DNA of 64,000 bases from contig JAHQIY010000003.1 of NCBI GenBank assembly GCA_019054805.1, positions 5,766,001 through 5,830,000 on the forward strand, given 5' to 3'. This document shows, one piece after another, positions 10,601-20,842 of this stretch. This DNA is from Brachionus manjavacas. Its lineage: Eukaryota; Rotifera; Eurotatoria; Ploima; Brachionidae. Both the position numbers and the translations under genes were made by a program. The number at the start of each line of letters is the position of its first letter. The stretch's first letter is position 1. The notes below the pieces were generated by a model, which did no database searches, was not told the origin of the DNA, and worked only from the letters and a program-made list of their open reading frames with translations.

Positions 10601-11177
10601 GTTTTTTTAATTAAAAGCATGGAAATAATTAAGTACTATTCAATTGATTCAAAAATTTTTGCCGTGGTGCCTAAGCCTTCAAAGTGTAGCATTAAACTGG
10701 GTAAAAAAATGGCTTGTTGGGAAAATTTTGAAAAAATTTATTCAAGAACTTATTTATTCAAGAACTGTTATAAAGTTAACCTTTACAGTAAGAAATGTTC
10801 TTGCAAGTTTTTCACCAAAATCGGATATTGTGCACATTTACAGTGGTGATTTGCTTTTTGTATTTTACAAAAATTTACGTAAATTTACGTAATTTTACGT
10901 AAAATTACGTAAATTAACTTTGGTAAAGAAAGGTAAATTTTCGTAAAATCCTAAAAGTCCAAAAAAATTCGAATAAATACAAAAAAATTCGATTTTTTAA
11001 GTTTTTTTTAAAAAAATATGCAAAATAAATTCCAAAAAAAATTTACCATTTTTTACGTAAATTTACGTAAATTGATAGTAAAAAAAAGTAAATTCTGGTA
11101 AAAAGAAGTAAAAAATGGTAAATAAAAGTAAAATAAACTGGTTTTTGATATTTTAAAATAAGATTTATTGATTAACC

Positions 11178-11426
11178 TTAAATTTTTTTTGATTCACACT
11201 TCCACACTACCAGCGACCTTATGAAGGTGATGGAATGGATGTTTTCATTAGGTATTAAAAACTCAATCGCTAACATTTCAATTTCTTCTTCAATTTTATC
11301 CTTTTTTTTTTGAGTTTTTTTAGGGGCCTCATTTTCAGAGAGTGATTCACTTACTGTCACCTCTTCTCTTAACTTTTTAGCTTTGGGTTTCGGCTTTGAA
11401 TTAGATATTTTCGCTTTAGAACTCAT
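11178..11426 (-). CDS. Small Lys/Glu-rich ORF inside the Tc1 element, opposite strand
   Basis: An 82-residue frame from an ATG at 11426 starting MSSKAKISNSKPKPKAKKL, with an acidic serine stretch and an EIEMLAIEFLIP segment. It lies just inside the left inverted repeat and points away from the transposase. Tc1 elements normally encode one protein, so this is either a captured fragment, an accessory ORF or chance. The charged low-complexity composition and the Glu-Lys heptad-like run could form a short coiled coil. I recognise no family. Confidence 0.3.
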   Translation of the reverse strand: MSSKAKISNSKPKPKAKKLREEVTVSESLSENEAPKKTQKKKDKIEEEIEMLAIEFLIPNENIHSITFIRSLVVWKCESKKI

Positions 11427-11954
11427 TATTTGCAACAACTAAATTTTAGAATGAATTTTAAAATTTTAGAATAGTCTTTAGAATAAACATTATTGTATTC
11501 TAAGATTATACAATTTTATTTTAAAGCTAAAAGAAAGATCGAGTGAATCATGCTTTCAAAAATGTGACTTCAAATTCATTTAAATACACTATGAACATAT
11601 TATAATCTCAACAAAATTTCAAAAATGAAAGTTAGAAAACAAAAAAAAAATAGTGTGAAATTTTTAAGAAAAAGAAGAAAAAGAGACACGAAGTTGTTTA
11701 AGTTTGAAAAGCAAATTTTGTTTCTTAACAAAAATAGAAATTCGATCCAAAAAAAATTAGAAGAGTTCTAAAATCAACTTGCTCAAAGAACACTTTACCA
11801 TCAATCGCTGTAATTTTTTTTTGAATGATTATTTATTATTTAATATTGAGTAATTAGTATAGTAGTAACTGGCACTAATAATTTTTTATAAAATATTTAT
11901 TAAAAATAAATAGATGAAGTTTATATTTCTCAATTGATGGATTATTTCAAGTAA

Positions 11955-12058
11955 TACCTTGCATATAAGCGACTTTGAGATAACACCATTTTCGACTTTT
12001 TAATGTTAGCTCAGACCGAAAATATGTGTCTCTAGATAACGCTTGTATGCAAGGTAAT
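11955..12058. mobile_element. 104-bp MITE nested in the Tc1 element
   Basis: Begins TACCTTGCATATAAGCG and ends CGCTTGTATGCAAGGTA, an inverted repeat that continues about 31 bp inward (GAGATAACAC against GTGTCTCTAGATAA). The outermost TA pair would be the target duplication of a Tc1/mariner-type MITE. Confidence 0.7.
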
Positions 12059-12129
12059 CATAAATGATTGTTTTCAAAACCATAGTTTGAATTATTTTTT
12101 AAAAATTTATTTGTTAAGCACATTAAAAA

Positions 12130-13194
12130 AATCATCGATAATAATTCAAAAAAAAAGAAAAAAACTAATCCTGTTACAAAAAAACAGTTGATTGATTTTA
12201 TTAAGGTAAAAATTCTTTTAAATTAAGTTTCATATATTTTCTTTACAACGTAAATTTTAAGAAAAAGTCATTAGAAAACTATGGCTGTGTATCATCTACT
12301 GAACTAGCTTTTAAGATTGAAAGAGGATTAGGATTTCAAATAAGTAGTAGTACGGTTCGTAGATATCGTTTTAGTCTAGGTATTTATGTGCAGTGAATTC
12401 AATGGAGAAATTTTAAAATAAAAAAAAAATATTTCTACTTTAGGTCTACGTTATCGTCGTTTAAGAAAATGCCCTTTATTGACTGATCTACATAAGATAC
12501 AACGCCTTATTTGGTCCCTAAATTACAAAGATGCTGATTTTGAAAATTACATTTTTGTCGATGAGACCACAGTTAGAGTTTTTGAAAAACCGTTTTATCA
12601 CATAAGATTTCCTACAAGTTACCCTACTGCAATACCATGTTCATCAAAATTTGAGTCGAAACTAAACATATGGGCTGTAATATCATAAAAGGGTGCAACA
12701 AATTTTGCAGTAATGATTATGAATTTTTTTATCGTTTTATTATTTTTAATAGTTAAATTAAAGATATTTTAGGAAAATCTCGATGCAGAATTATACCAAG
12801 AGATATTAGGTGAATTTCTATTGCCGTTTGGAGCAACCAAATACGATTTTTTTTTTAAACTGCATCAGGATAATGACCCTAAACATACTTCAGGGCTTTG
12901 TAAGACATATCTAGAAACTAATAACGTCTTATAGGTAATTTTAGATGTTCAAAAACTATGATTGAAAGGGGTAAAAATTTTTTGATTTTTTAAGATTAAG
13001 TCGCCACCAAAATCTCCAGATCTAAATCCAATTGAACTTGTTTGGAATGAAATGAAAACTTTTATACGAAAAAAAAATATAAAAAACGATGACGACGCTA
13101 AACATGCAATAGAAGAGTTTCAAAAGTTATTAACAGTTAAAAAATGCAAATCATATATTAACCATTTAAAAAAAGTTAAATTTATAAAAATTTA
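12130..13194 (+). pseudogene. Tc1/mariner DD34E-type transposase, inactivated
   Basis: Reading order fits the family. A helix-turn-helix region (CVSSTELAFKIERGLG, SSSTVRRYRFSLG) is followed by a catalytic core with FVDETTVRV (first Asp), LHQDNDPKHTS (second Asp) and PPKSPDLNPIELVWNEMK (third acidic residue). Four short introns seem to interrupt it, about 12207-12259, 12380-12443, 12708-12771 and 12935-12993. In-frame stops replace expected codons at about 12686 (VIS-stop-KGATNFA) and at about 12932 (NNVL-stop before IKSPPKSPDLNP, where Trp is usual). No convincing start was found. Introns in a Tc1 transposase are unusual; the alternative is that the gaps are small insertions. Confidence 0.8.
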
Positions 13195-14029
13195 AAATAA
13201 TTAATAAAAAATTTTTATTATTTAATTTAAAAGGTAATTAAAATAGTGCTCGAAAAGGATGGTGGTTGGTCGAATCATTAAAACAAACAATAAATGTTTA
13301 TTAAGCCATTTATTTTCATTTAAAAATTGATTTTTATAGAATTAAATAGAAATAAAATATTTAATTTTTAAATGTTTGAAATTTTACTTTTATTTACCAT
13401 TTTTTACTTCTTTTTACCAGAATTTACTTTTTTTTACTATCAATTTACGTAAATTTACGTAAAAAATGGTAAATTTTTTTTGGAATTTATTTTGCATATT
13501 TTTTTAAAAAAAACTTAAAAAATCGAATTTTTTTGTATTTATTCGACTTTTTTGGACTTTAAGGATTTTACGAAAATTTACGTAATTTTAGGTAAATTTA
13601 CGTAAATTATTATAAAATACAAAAAGCAAATCACCACTGTATTGGCATTAAAAGAACGGTTTAAAAAAAAGGACCAATTTGTCAATAAACCTAAAAGAGG
13701 TAGAGCAAAAAATGCGGAAAAATGGTTTTCTAGAGATTAATTTTTTTAAGTTCTTTTATTTAAGCTTCGAAATATACTCTATTTACTTAATTTCCACTTA
13801 TAAATATAATTAAATAAAATTTAAAATTAAAAAAAAATATATTTTATTTGAAATATTTTTGTGTTGAAAAAAAATTTCCTATAAGAATTATTTTCAAACA
13901 CAATTTTTTTGTGTTAAATGTTTTTTTTTTAAATATAATTTTTTGTGCTGAGAAGAAATCGAATTGTGTTGAATGTTTTTTTCATTGTGTTAATCAGAAA
14001 TTGATTGTGCTTAAATAATATTCCCGTCA

Positions 14030-14105
14030 CAAAATATCTCAGACTCGACTAAAAAAGTCGATTTGAGACTGTTAGCAATTTAACTTCATTAAAAGCTTGA
14101 TGATT
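14030..14105 (-). mobile_element. LINE ORF2 C-terminal scrap
   Basis: The minus-strand translation FNEVKLLTVSNRLF resembles NLLKVSNRLFELSERYV, read from the better preserved LINE end at 48190-48260. The GATGATGATGAT run next to it could be the tail of a neighbouring element. Confidence 0.4.
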
Positions 14106-14163
14106 ATGATGATGATGATAAATATCCTTATTTAAATAAATAAATATTGGCTAGAGAAAAAAA

Positions 14164-16155
14164 ATGGTGAGAAGAGCAAACTTTGATGGTATTTGCGAGG
14201 GAGTCAGTTCTGTTTGTTGGAACGTGGAGTTGAGTGGGCTGGAGGTGGACGATTGTTACTCGAAATTTCTTAGTTCATATTCATCTTTATGTGAATCTTT
14301 TATACCAGAAAAAAAGTTAAACAAAAGGTTTGGAGAGATATGGATGACTTACGAGACGAGAAAATGTGTAAAACAAAAGCATCAAGCGTGGTATAGACTC
14401 AAGTCTTGCAAGAAGAACTTAAAATCTGAGTATAAAATGAAGTACAGGGCTTCATGTAGAGAAGTTAAAAAAGTCTTAATGAGAGCGAAACTTAATTATG
14501 AGAATACACTAGCTGGTAAAGCAAAGAATAATCCAAAGCTTGTAAACGAATATATTAGAAGCAAAATGGGTGGCAAAGATCAAATCCGTGCGATGAGAAA
14601 AAAAGATGGAACCATTACTGTAGACCGAAATGAAGTTGCAGAGCTTTTAAATGAACAATTTCGTTCAGTTTTCAAAAATGAACCAGATGATGAACTTCCT
14701 TTGTTTCCGCTTCGAGCTTCAGCAACTTTTGACATTGAAGATGTGTCGAGTTATTTGAATAGTAAAATTATTCAAGAAAAACTTGAGAAACTTAACGGTA
14801 GTAAATCTATTGGATTTGATGGGGTTCATCCTCTTATTTTAAAAAAATTATGCCGAAGGGATGTCTAAGCCGTTTGAAATTATTTATAAGTGGTCTTTTG
14901 ACATGATCACGAGTGAATTAGCTAAAGGAAATAGCGTTGACGAAATTTACCTCGATCTTTCGAAAGCCTTTGACACAGTTCAGCATAAACGCCTCCTACA
15001 TAAATTGAGCAGTTACGGACTGAGTAAACGATTGATCGAATGGCTTAAAGACTTTTTAAGCGGAAGGGTTCAGCGCGTTGTGCTTGGAGATGCAGTTTCG
15101 GATTGGTCAGAAGTACTGAGTGGCGTACCTCAAGGGTTCGTGCTTGGCCCTTTGCTTTTTGTCATATATATAAACGACCTATCTGACATCATTTCAAACA
15201 AAATAGAAATTTATGCCGATGACTCGAAGATTCTTGGAGTAATTAACAACTTGTGTGATAGGGCAAACATTCAGAAAGACCTAGAATGGATTGATGTACG
15301 GAGAATGGGTCTCTGTGCTCAAAAATGTAAGATTATGCATTTTGGAAAGCTAAATGCTAGATTTTCGTATAAAACATCGGGAAAAGAGGGATTGGATAAA
15401 AATCAACTGTGTACCACTGAGTGTGAAAAGAATCTAGGCGTCATGGTGTCTTCAGACCTTAAATAGACATGTCAAGTAAAAAACGCGTGCGCGAAAGCAA
15501 ATAAAGTACTCGGAATTCTTAAAAGAACATTTTTAAGTAGAGAAGAAACTCTTTGGTTGAAGCTTTATATGTCTTTGGTTAGACCTCACCTCGACTATGC
15601 AGTTCAAGTTTGGAATCCGAGCAAAAAAGGTGACGTAAAAGCGTTGGAAAAAGTACAAGAGCGTGCAACGAAAATTCCTTGGTCACTAAGAGAAATTTCA
15701 TAGGAGGAAAGGCTTGCTAGATTGGGTTTAACAAAACTTAGTGAGAAGAGGGTGAGAGGTGATTTGATTGAGGTTTTTAAAGTGATTAACGGCCATGAAA
15801 AAGTGTCGTTTACCAGAGAACTTCTGTATCCTGTTGGCAGGGATGGACCGATAATGAGGTTAAGAGGAAACAGCGCAAAAGTTCAAAGAGATAGTTTTCC
15901 AGCACAGAAAAGAAATGATTTTTCTGCCGCAGTGAGTGCTAGACACGTTTTATTCTCGAACAGAGTAGCTCCGCACTGGAATAGACTTCCTGAGGAGGTG
16001 GTTAAAGCTAAGACAGTTAATGGCTTCAAAGAAGTATTAGATAGGTTTAACAGAATTGGCTGCTAAAGCTTAATACGCCTTTAAGCGGTGAAAACCTCAG
16101 ATTTCTTACTTGTTAGGATTTCGCAGCAAGAACTACTACTATTACTACTAGCTTT
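14164..16155 (+). mobile_element. CR1-like non-LTR retrotransposon (LINE), internally deleted and dead
   Basis: First part (14164-14868): the linker between endonuclease and RT, ending SKSIGFDGVHPLILKKL, the expected start of the RT. About 100 residues of the fingers domain are then missing. From 14885 the RT resumes: EIYLDLSKAFDTVQHKRLL (palm motif A), SGVPQGFVLGPLLFVIYIND, YADDSKI (motif C, YADD), ECEKNLGVMVSSDLK. A TAG at 15464, where Trp is usual, and another near 15702 interrupt it. The C-terminal region follows: VRPHLDYAVQVWNPSKKGD, RVRGDLIEVFKVINGHE, NRVAPHWNRLPEEVV. The tail after 16066 ends in ACT trinucleotides, as CR1/L2-type elements do. Not functional. Confidence 0.9.
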
Positions 16156-16164
16156 CGCTCCTTT

Positions 16165-16780
16165 GCCAAGCTTATATAAAATGTTCCAAAAAAAAATTTA
16201 TATAAAATAAACTTGTTATCTCATAAGTTGTACCTTAGAAAAAAAAAATAATAAAATATCATCATTAAAAGATTCGTAATGCACGATGTTTTATCAATTC
16301 GATGATAGATTTATTCCATAGCTTTTTTCTAAATTCCATGTAGTTAGGGGTTGGAAATCGGTTCGTTTTTGAAACCGGTTCAATTTGATTGTTCCAAAAA
16401 TTACGGAAACGGAAAAACGGGACTGGAATTTTAGGGAGCTAAATCACAGAATCAGTCCTCCGGAACCATTTCCTAAACTACGGAACCGAAACCTTCTAAG
16501 GTTCGGAACAAAGAATACGGAATAAAAAAAATCAAAGTAATTTATGAAAATATTTATTTACAACTATTAACTAGTAAATAAAAACTTTCTTATAAATATT
16601 AACTTGAAATTTTTTTTTTTGAAACTAAAAAAATATTTGAAACATTGCACTTTTTCAATGTAATTTCAACATTGGATACATTTTCTGATTCAAAAACAAA
16701 AAATTAAACCATATTTTATAGCATTTATTTTAAACTATTTCTTTTAATTAATAGGTTTGTTTATAAAAAGACTTAGAAAA
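16165..16780. other. Intergenic DNA, possible hAT-type end
   Basis: TAGGGGTTGGAAATCGGTTC at 16347 followed by many CGGAAC/GTTCCG words to about 16525 looks like the subterminal repeats of a hAT transposon end. I found no matching opposite terminus in the window, so the assignment is tentative. The remainder is AT-rich with no gene. Confidence 0.35.
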
Positions 16781-16829
16781 AATTACGAGCTCAAGTTCAA
16801 ATGTTCTAGAGTTAAGTGAGGGCGACTAG

Positions 16830-17720
16830 TGCATCGACAAGACTGGGGTACTAAAACACTTGGATTTTCCATTTGTTGCCAAACTTAAACGTGTCGTAAA
16901 TGACGCTGATCAGCTTATGTATTTTCGACTTTCTATCACTAATCGGCGACATTTGAATGCCAAAAATTTATATTTCAAGGGTTTCCCGTCTTATTGAATG
17001 GCACCACAGACAAAGACAAGCATTTTCACCTGTTTGCTGATGCAATCACGGCGCGCTGATTTTGAAACCAAAAGCGTTTTTAGCAAGACCGTGAAAAATT
17101 TTTTTATGAGCCACAAATTGTCATAGTTGACGGGTCTGAGGGAGATAATTTAGTTCTGTAAATGCTTAATGGTAAAGCAACTTTGCTTAATCGAAATATA
17201 AATGTCTGTAAAAACTCTGCAATGTAATTGCACGCTTGATTGGAATACTTTTTAATGGCGTGCAAAATACAGAAAATCGCACATTATTTTGCAGACTTAT
17301 TTTGCAGACTTATTTTACTGCATTAAGCAAATTTGCTTATAATTAAGCATTTACAGAACTAAATTATCTCTTTTAGTAAAATAGTTGTTCAAATTTTTCT
17401 GAATTGAAAAGATCGAATTGAAACGAACTTCACAACCCCGGGTCTGAGGCCGTTAGCAAAGGGCTCGCTGAAGCATTTCCAGATATTTTTGATCGCCGGG
17501 TAATGTGTTTTGCTCAGATGAATTGAAAAGTCGATGCTCAATTGGTTCGCTTTGGTCAAAACGTTGAGAATAAAAAGAGAATCCGCCAAGTTATTATGTT
17601 GCTACAATTGTGGTTTTAGCAAGGAGCAAATTTGTGGTTTTAACGAATCCGAGGAGATTTTTGATTTTTTGAATCATTTGTTGAAGTGCCTAGTCTAAAT
17701 TTGCAATTTCAAATTAAAAT
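16830..17720 (+). pseudogene. MULE transposase catalytic-domain relic, split by a MITE
   Basis: Translation before the insertion gives LLNGTTDKDKHFHLFADAIT (an L-x-G-T block with a nearby Asp). Across the insertion the frame reads QIVIVDGSEAVSKGLAEAFP then DIFDRRVMCFAQMN, matching the MULE D-x-A-x-A, F-P and C-x-x-H/Q signature. Several stops follow (after QMN and within the next 60 codons). Bases 17141-17439 are a MITE flanked by a 9-bp duplication and must be removed to read the domain. Confidence 0.65.
17141..17439. mobile_element. MITE with 9-bp target duplication (copy 2)
   Basis: Flanked by GGGTCTGAG at 17132-17140 and 17440-17448. The right end (TGAATTGAAAAGATCGAATT through CTTCACAACCCC) matches the right terminal repeat of the 334-bp copy at 51115-51448. 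The left end keeps only GGAG and then joins ATAATTTAGTTCTGTAAATG, so about 65 bp of the left repeat is lost. An inner inverted repeat pairs GATAATTTAGTTCTGTAAAT with its complement near 17340-17370. Confidence 0.85.
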
Positions 17721-17749
17721 TTTTTTCCTTGTTTAAACCCATTCTTCTG

Positions 17750-17847
17750 ATTTAAAGAAAAGTTATGAAGCGGCAATGACCACAGCAAAAGATCGACTTG
17801 AGTGGAAATCAAAAATAATGACCCTATGCTCCACAAGGAGTGAATAA
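17750..17847 (+). mobile_element. RTE-type LINE C-terminal scrap
   Basis: Translation SYEAAMTTAKDRLEWKSKIM then TLCSTRSE-stop matches the conserved end of RTE-like ORF2 proteins (A-x-DR-x-x-W, then LC). No other part is preserved nearby. Confidence 0.5.
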
Positions 17848-17984
17848 GGAAAAAAAAAAAGTCCACAACCAGAAACTATTCACGATCTAAGGCATGCTAT
17901 GGACTAAATGATCAGACTCAAAAAAAATTTAACAATATGAGATTAAGCTTTCTGGATTGGCCGCAGGTTGCATGGAATAAGTTT

Positions 17985-18365
17985 ACGACACAGATCACTT
18001 GTGGAGCACTACCTTTTACCCACTATTATTTGCCGATGATCTTTGTACATATTGTATTTTTGGAAAGAATGGTTCTTTGAAAAAAATTGTGAACAAATAC
18101 TTAAAACAAATTAAGAATTGGTTGAACAATTGGAGACTTAAATGACTCCCAGTAAATGTAACTACACTATTTTCGCAAATGGAACGCGATTAATCAAAAA
18201 ATACTGTTTCAAAATGCACGACAAAAAATTAGAATACAATCTCACAGCAAAGTTTTTAGGGATCAAATTCGATAGAAAGTTATCTTTCAAATATCAAGTT
18301 GAAAATAGCCGTAAAAAATGGAACAAACTAGTCAACCGTATCAGAGTACTTTGCCATAAATCTTA
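17985..18365 (+). mobile_element. LINE reverse transcriptase fragment (FADD box)
   Basis: Contains YLFADDLCTYCIFG in one frame, then YLKQIKNWLNNWRLK, a stop, and TPSKCNYTIFANG and KFLGIKFDRKLSFKYQVENS, the thumb-region K-F-L-G-I block. Same family style as the fragments at 25420-25640 and 48444-48845, but on the opposite strand. Inactive. Confidence 0.7.
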
Positions 18366-18459
18366 ACCCTCAACTAAAAAACCTAAACAAACATCTACAA
18401 GTCACTAATTCGATCAATCATGGACTATTCATCATTTATTCTCTCAAGGCTATCAAATA

Positions 18460-19015
18460 CAAGAATCAAAAAACTTCAAAATTGAAAGAAATAAGACACA
18501 AATTGCAAAGGAGGAAGGAGTTGGAATTAGTACAGTCAGTACAGTAAGTTGTTGGTATATTAAACAAAATGGTATAGGAATAAAAAAAAATATATATATC
18601 TGAAGACTAAGAAAAATGTTCAAATCCCGAAAAGCGTAAACCAATGAAGGTAAGTTTTTATCAGGTAGAAGAGGCATTAAATGAATGGATCAAGGAAGCA
18701 AGATCTAAAAATATTTATTAATGGACCAATTTTGTTAAAAGCAAATAGGTTGACTAATCTTATGGGTTTTCCAGAATTTAAAGTTAACAATGGTTGCTTA
18801 GATAGATTAAAAAAACGAAATGAAGTATTATACAATAAGAAAAATGGTAAATCAGCATTTTTCGATTAAGACTGTGTAAAAGAATGGTTAAAAAAATTAC
18901 CAAAAGCTTTAGAGCCTATGATTTAAAAGATATTTTTATCCTGATGAAATTGGTTTGAATACGAAAATAATGAATCAAAGGAACAAACAATGCCGTCTCA
19001 TGGTCTACGAACATT
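18460..19015 (+). pseudogene. pogo/Tigger-type transposase relic
   Basis: The first helix-turn-helix is visible as ERNKTQIAKEEGVGISTVST. Then comes a CENP-B-type DNA-binding region (VEEALNEWIKEARSKNI, LLKANRLTNLMGFPEFKVNN and GCLDRLKKRNEVLYNKKNGK), and VKEWLKKLPKALEPM with a degenerate D-I-F-x-x-D-E-x-G-L block near 18930. Several frameshifts and stops separate these. The downstream catalytic triad is not recognisable. Confidence 0.7.
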
Positions 19016-19019
19016 ATTC

Positions 19020-19505
19020 TAAAAATTAACTTTCTATATTTTATTCTTATTTTTTTATTGTTTTTTTAATTAAAAATTTTCACATTTAAATAATTTTTTT
19101 TCTTACTTTTTTTTTTTACGGTTAAGTTAAAACACTTAAAAGTCGAAACTTTTTACGACCGACCTTCTACTTCAACTTAACTGGGTTTACCTGTATGTCA
19201 TTAAAGGAATCTTCCTCGTTTGCTATCCTCAACTGATCTTCTAATACGAAGTCATATATGTCATAAGTTATTTTTCATTAATTATCATTTAAAATAGTTT
19301 TATAATTTTTTCCGGTCTAATCAAAATAAAAATAATAAAATAATTATTACATTTTTTAAATTTATTAGTTTAAATTTTTTAAGATAAATGTAATAAATTC
19401 AACATGATAAAATGATAACAATTTTTTTTAATTAGTAAAATATACATAACAACGCCATTCTAAATTTTTTTTCAAAAAATAATTGAAAACTCAAAGTATT
19501 CATTT
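19020..19505. other. AT-rich intergenic DNA upstream of a small secreted-protein gene
   Basis: Nothing coding. The segment near 19120-19190 (AAACACTTAAAAGTCGAAAC, ACTTCAACTTAACTGGGTTT) may be the end of the pogo-like element. Confidence 0.4.
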
Positions 19506-19509
19506 TAGA

Positions 19510-19881
19510 ATGATTTTGAAATATATTTTACTTTTTTATGTTATTAGCAAAATCTATGCTAATTCAAAATCTGAAAACAATATTTTAAAGCGATCGAATT
19601 CATGTGATCAAAGAAAATGTAGACATCATTTATTATTTTATTGTAAAGATTGTTTTGGATCAATAAATTACCACGATTACTTTAAAACAAAATACCCAGA
19701 ATGCATCAATTGTTTTAATAGATTTTTCTATTCGAACATTAAATATCCCACCAGAATCATTAAAAAAAAGCAATCATCTCAAACACCGCAATTGAAAACC
19801 ATTGAAACTAAAGTTGATCACAGTTTAAAAAATAATTTCTCAGCTTCAAGTAAATTACTTTATACAAAGACGCATTTTTAA
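19510..19881 (+). CDS. Small secreted cysteine-rich protein, family unknown
   Basis: The 123-residue frame begins MILKYILLFYVISKIYANS, a good signal peptide with a cleavage site after Ala/Ser. The mature part has six Cys with spacing C-x4-C-x7-C-x2-C-x17-C-x2-C (first in SCDQRKCRHH, last in YPECINCF), then a basic, Ser/Thr/Lys-rich tail. The two C-x2-C pairs could bind zinc or form disulphides; secretion favours disulphides. The start is supported by CATTTTAG, an acceptor-like sequence, ending one base before the ATG. A TTG 27 bases upstream is not credible as a eukaryotic start. AATAAA lies at 19886, five bases past the stop. I do not recognise a homologue. Confidence 0.55.
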   Translation: MILKYILLFYVISKIYANSKSENNILKRSNSCDQRKCRHHLLFYCKDCFGSINYHDYFKTKYPECINCFNRFFYSNIKYPTRIIKKKQSSQTPQLKTIETKVDHSLKNNFSASSKLLYTKTHF

Positions 19882-19916
19882 ACTCAATAAACATTTATCT
19901 TAAAGTATCTTCTCTT

Positions 19917-20078
19917 ATGCCTTCTAAAAAATCATCTGAATTAATAAATTGGAAAAAAATTGGAAATCAACAACCTAATTATTCATTAGCAAAAGAAAAA
20001 TCCATCTTTTATGATGCATCTTCTTCAATGTCTGATTCAGACGAACTAAATTCCCTATCAAGTAAATCTAAAAATTAA
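19917..20078 (+). CDS. Possible small ORF downstream of the Cys-rich gene
   Basis: A 53-codon ATG frame starting MPSKKSSELINWKKIGNQQP, with an acidic Ser/Asp stretch near the end. Its composition is less AT-noise-like than neighbours, and the PSKKSS start followed by SSSMSDSDELNSLSS looks protein-like. It could be a first exon or part of a transposon. No family recognised. Confidence 0.25.
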   Translation: MPSKKSSELINWKKIGNQQPNYSLAKEKSIFYDASSSMSDSDELNSLSSKSKN

Positions 20079-20842
20079 GATAAAACAGTTATACGTAAAA
20101 TAGAAGCAACCAAAAATGGAAGATTCTAGCTGACATTTTAGTTGAAAATTCACCTTTATTTGAGTTTTTTTTTAATAAAAATGTGTCCCGTTTAAAAGAA
20201 AAGAGAATTCTCAAATCATGTATCATAACTCATCATATATCATCATGTATATAAGATAGATCATTTTTTTATTTGAATAGTTTTTTTAGAGTGTAAAATT
20301 CTCGAATAGAAGAAATCCTCTAATGACCGAACTTTCTTTTATTTGAAAAAATACGGTTTGGTAGCTTAAATATTTTATAAAGCTTTTTAAAATGTTAAGA
20401 ACATAACAGTATTGTAAATGCAGAAAAATTGAAAAAAAAGATTCTTTATGAATTATGGAACAAAAAAAATAAAAATTTGTTCTTTTTTTCCAAAATTAAT
20501 TCAATAGTTCATTAAAAATATACAATTTTATTTTTTATTATTAAATAATAGCAGGCTTATTGCAGCAACTAAATTTGTTCAATAAGAAGTTTTTAGCAGC
20601 TTTAAAACTTAAATAAAAAAGCGGTTATTTCAATAAAAAAAAATTACTTCTATTTTGGATATTTGTTTATGTTCTTTGTTCCAAAATTTAAAATGCCCAC
20701 AAAATTAATTCCTAAATAAAAATTTTTTGTTTAAAATTGTAACGGAATCTTTTTTGAAAAACAAATTCAGAGATAGGAGTTGATAGCGACACATAAAATC
20801 TAACGTGACATTAAGAGTTTAAGATTTTCCAAAATTTACAAT

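Larger units (their letters stand above)
10841..13639 (+). mobile_element. Tc1/mariner element with about 290-bp terminal inverted repeats
   Basis: Starts CAGTGGTGATTTGCTTTTTG and ends with its reverse complement, flanked by TA on both sides (10839-10840 and 13640-13641), the Tc1/mariner target duplication. The terminal inverted repeats extend nearly without change to about 11135 and from about 13376, far longer than the usual 20-200 bp. They hold iterated TTTACGTAAA and GGTAAA words plus an AAAAAATTCGA block. Total length 2.8 kb. It carries a degenerate transposase on the plus strand and a small ORF on the minus strand, and is itself invaded by a 104-bp MITE. Ends or end fragments of the same family occur at 25003, 41203 and probably 58000-58260. 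Confidence 0.92.
10619..13740 (+). pseudogene. MULE-type transposase C-terminal fragment (SWIM finger), split by a Tc1 insertion
   Basis: The frame from ATG 10619 runs to KKCSCKFFTKIGYCAHL, a SWIM zinc-binding motif (C-x-C-x9-C-x-H), and is cut at 10840. If the Tc1 element at 10841-13639 and one copy of the TA target are removed, the frame continues without a stop at 13642 with LALKERFKKKDQFVNKPKRG and ends FSRD-TAA at 13740. A basic RGRxKxAE tail after a SWIM finger is typical of MULE transposases; a similar tail occurs in the element at 21564-23262. The catalytic part is absent, so this is a fragment, either transposon-derived or a host gene domesticated before the interruption. Confidence 0.65.

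Noticed and set aside
11640-11770. Lys/Arg-rich stretch inside the Tc1 element
   Set aside because: Short, A-rich and interrupted by stops; not a credible nuclear-localisation or transposase segment.
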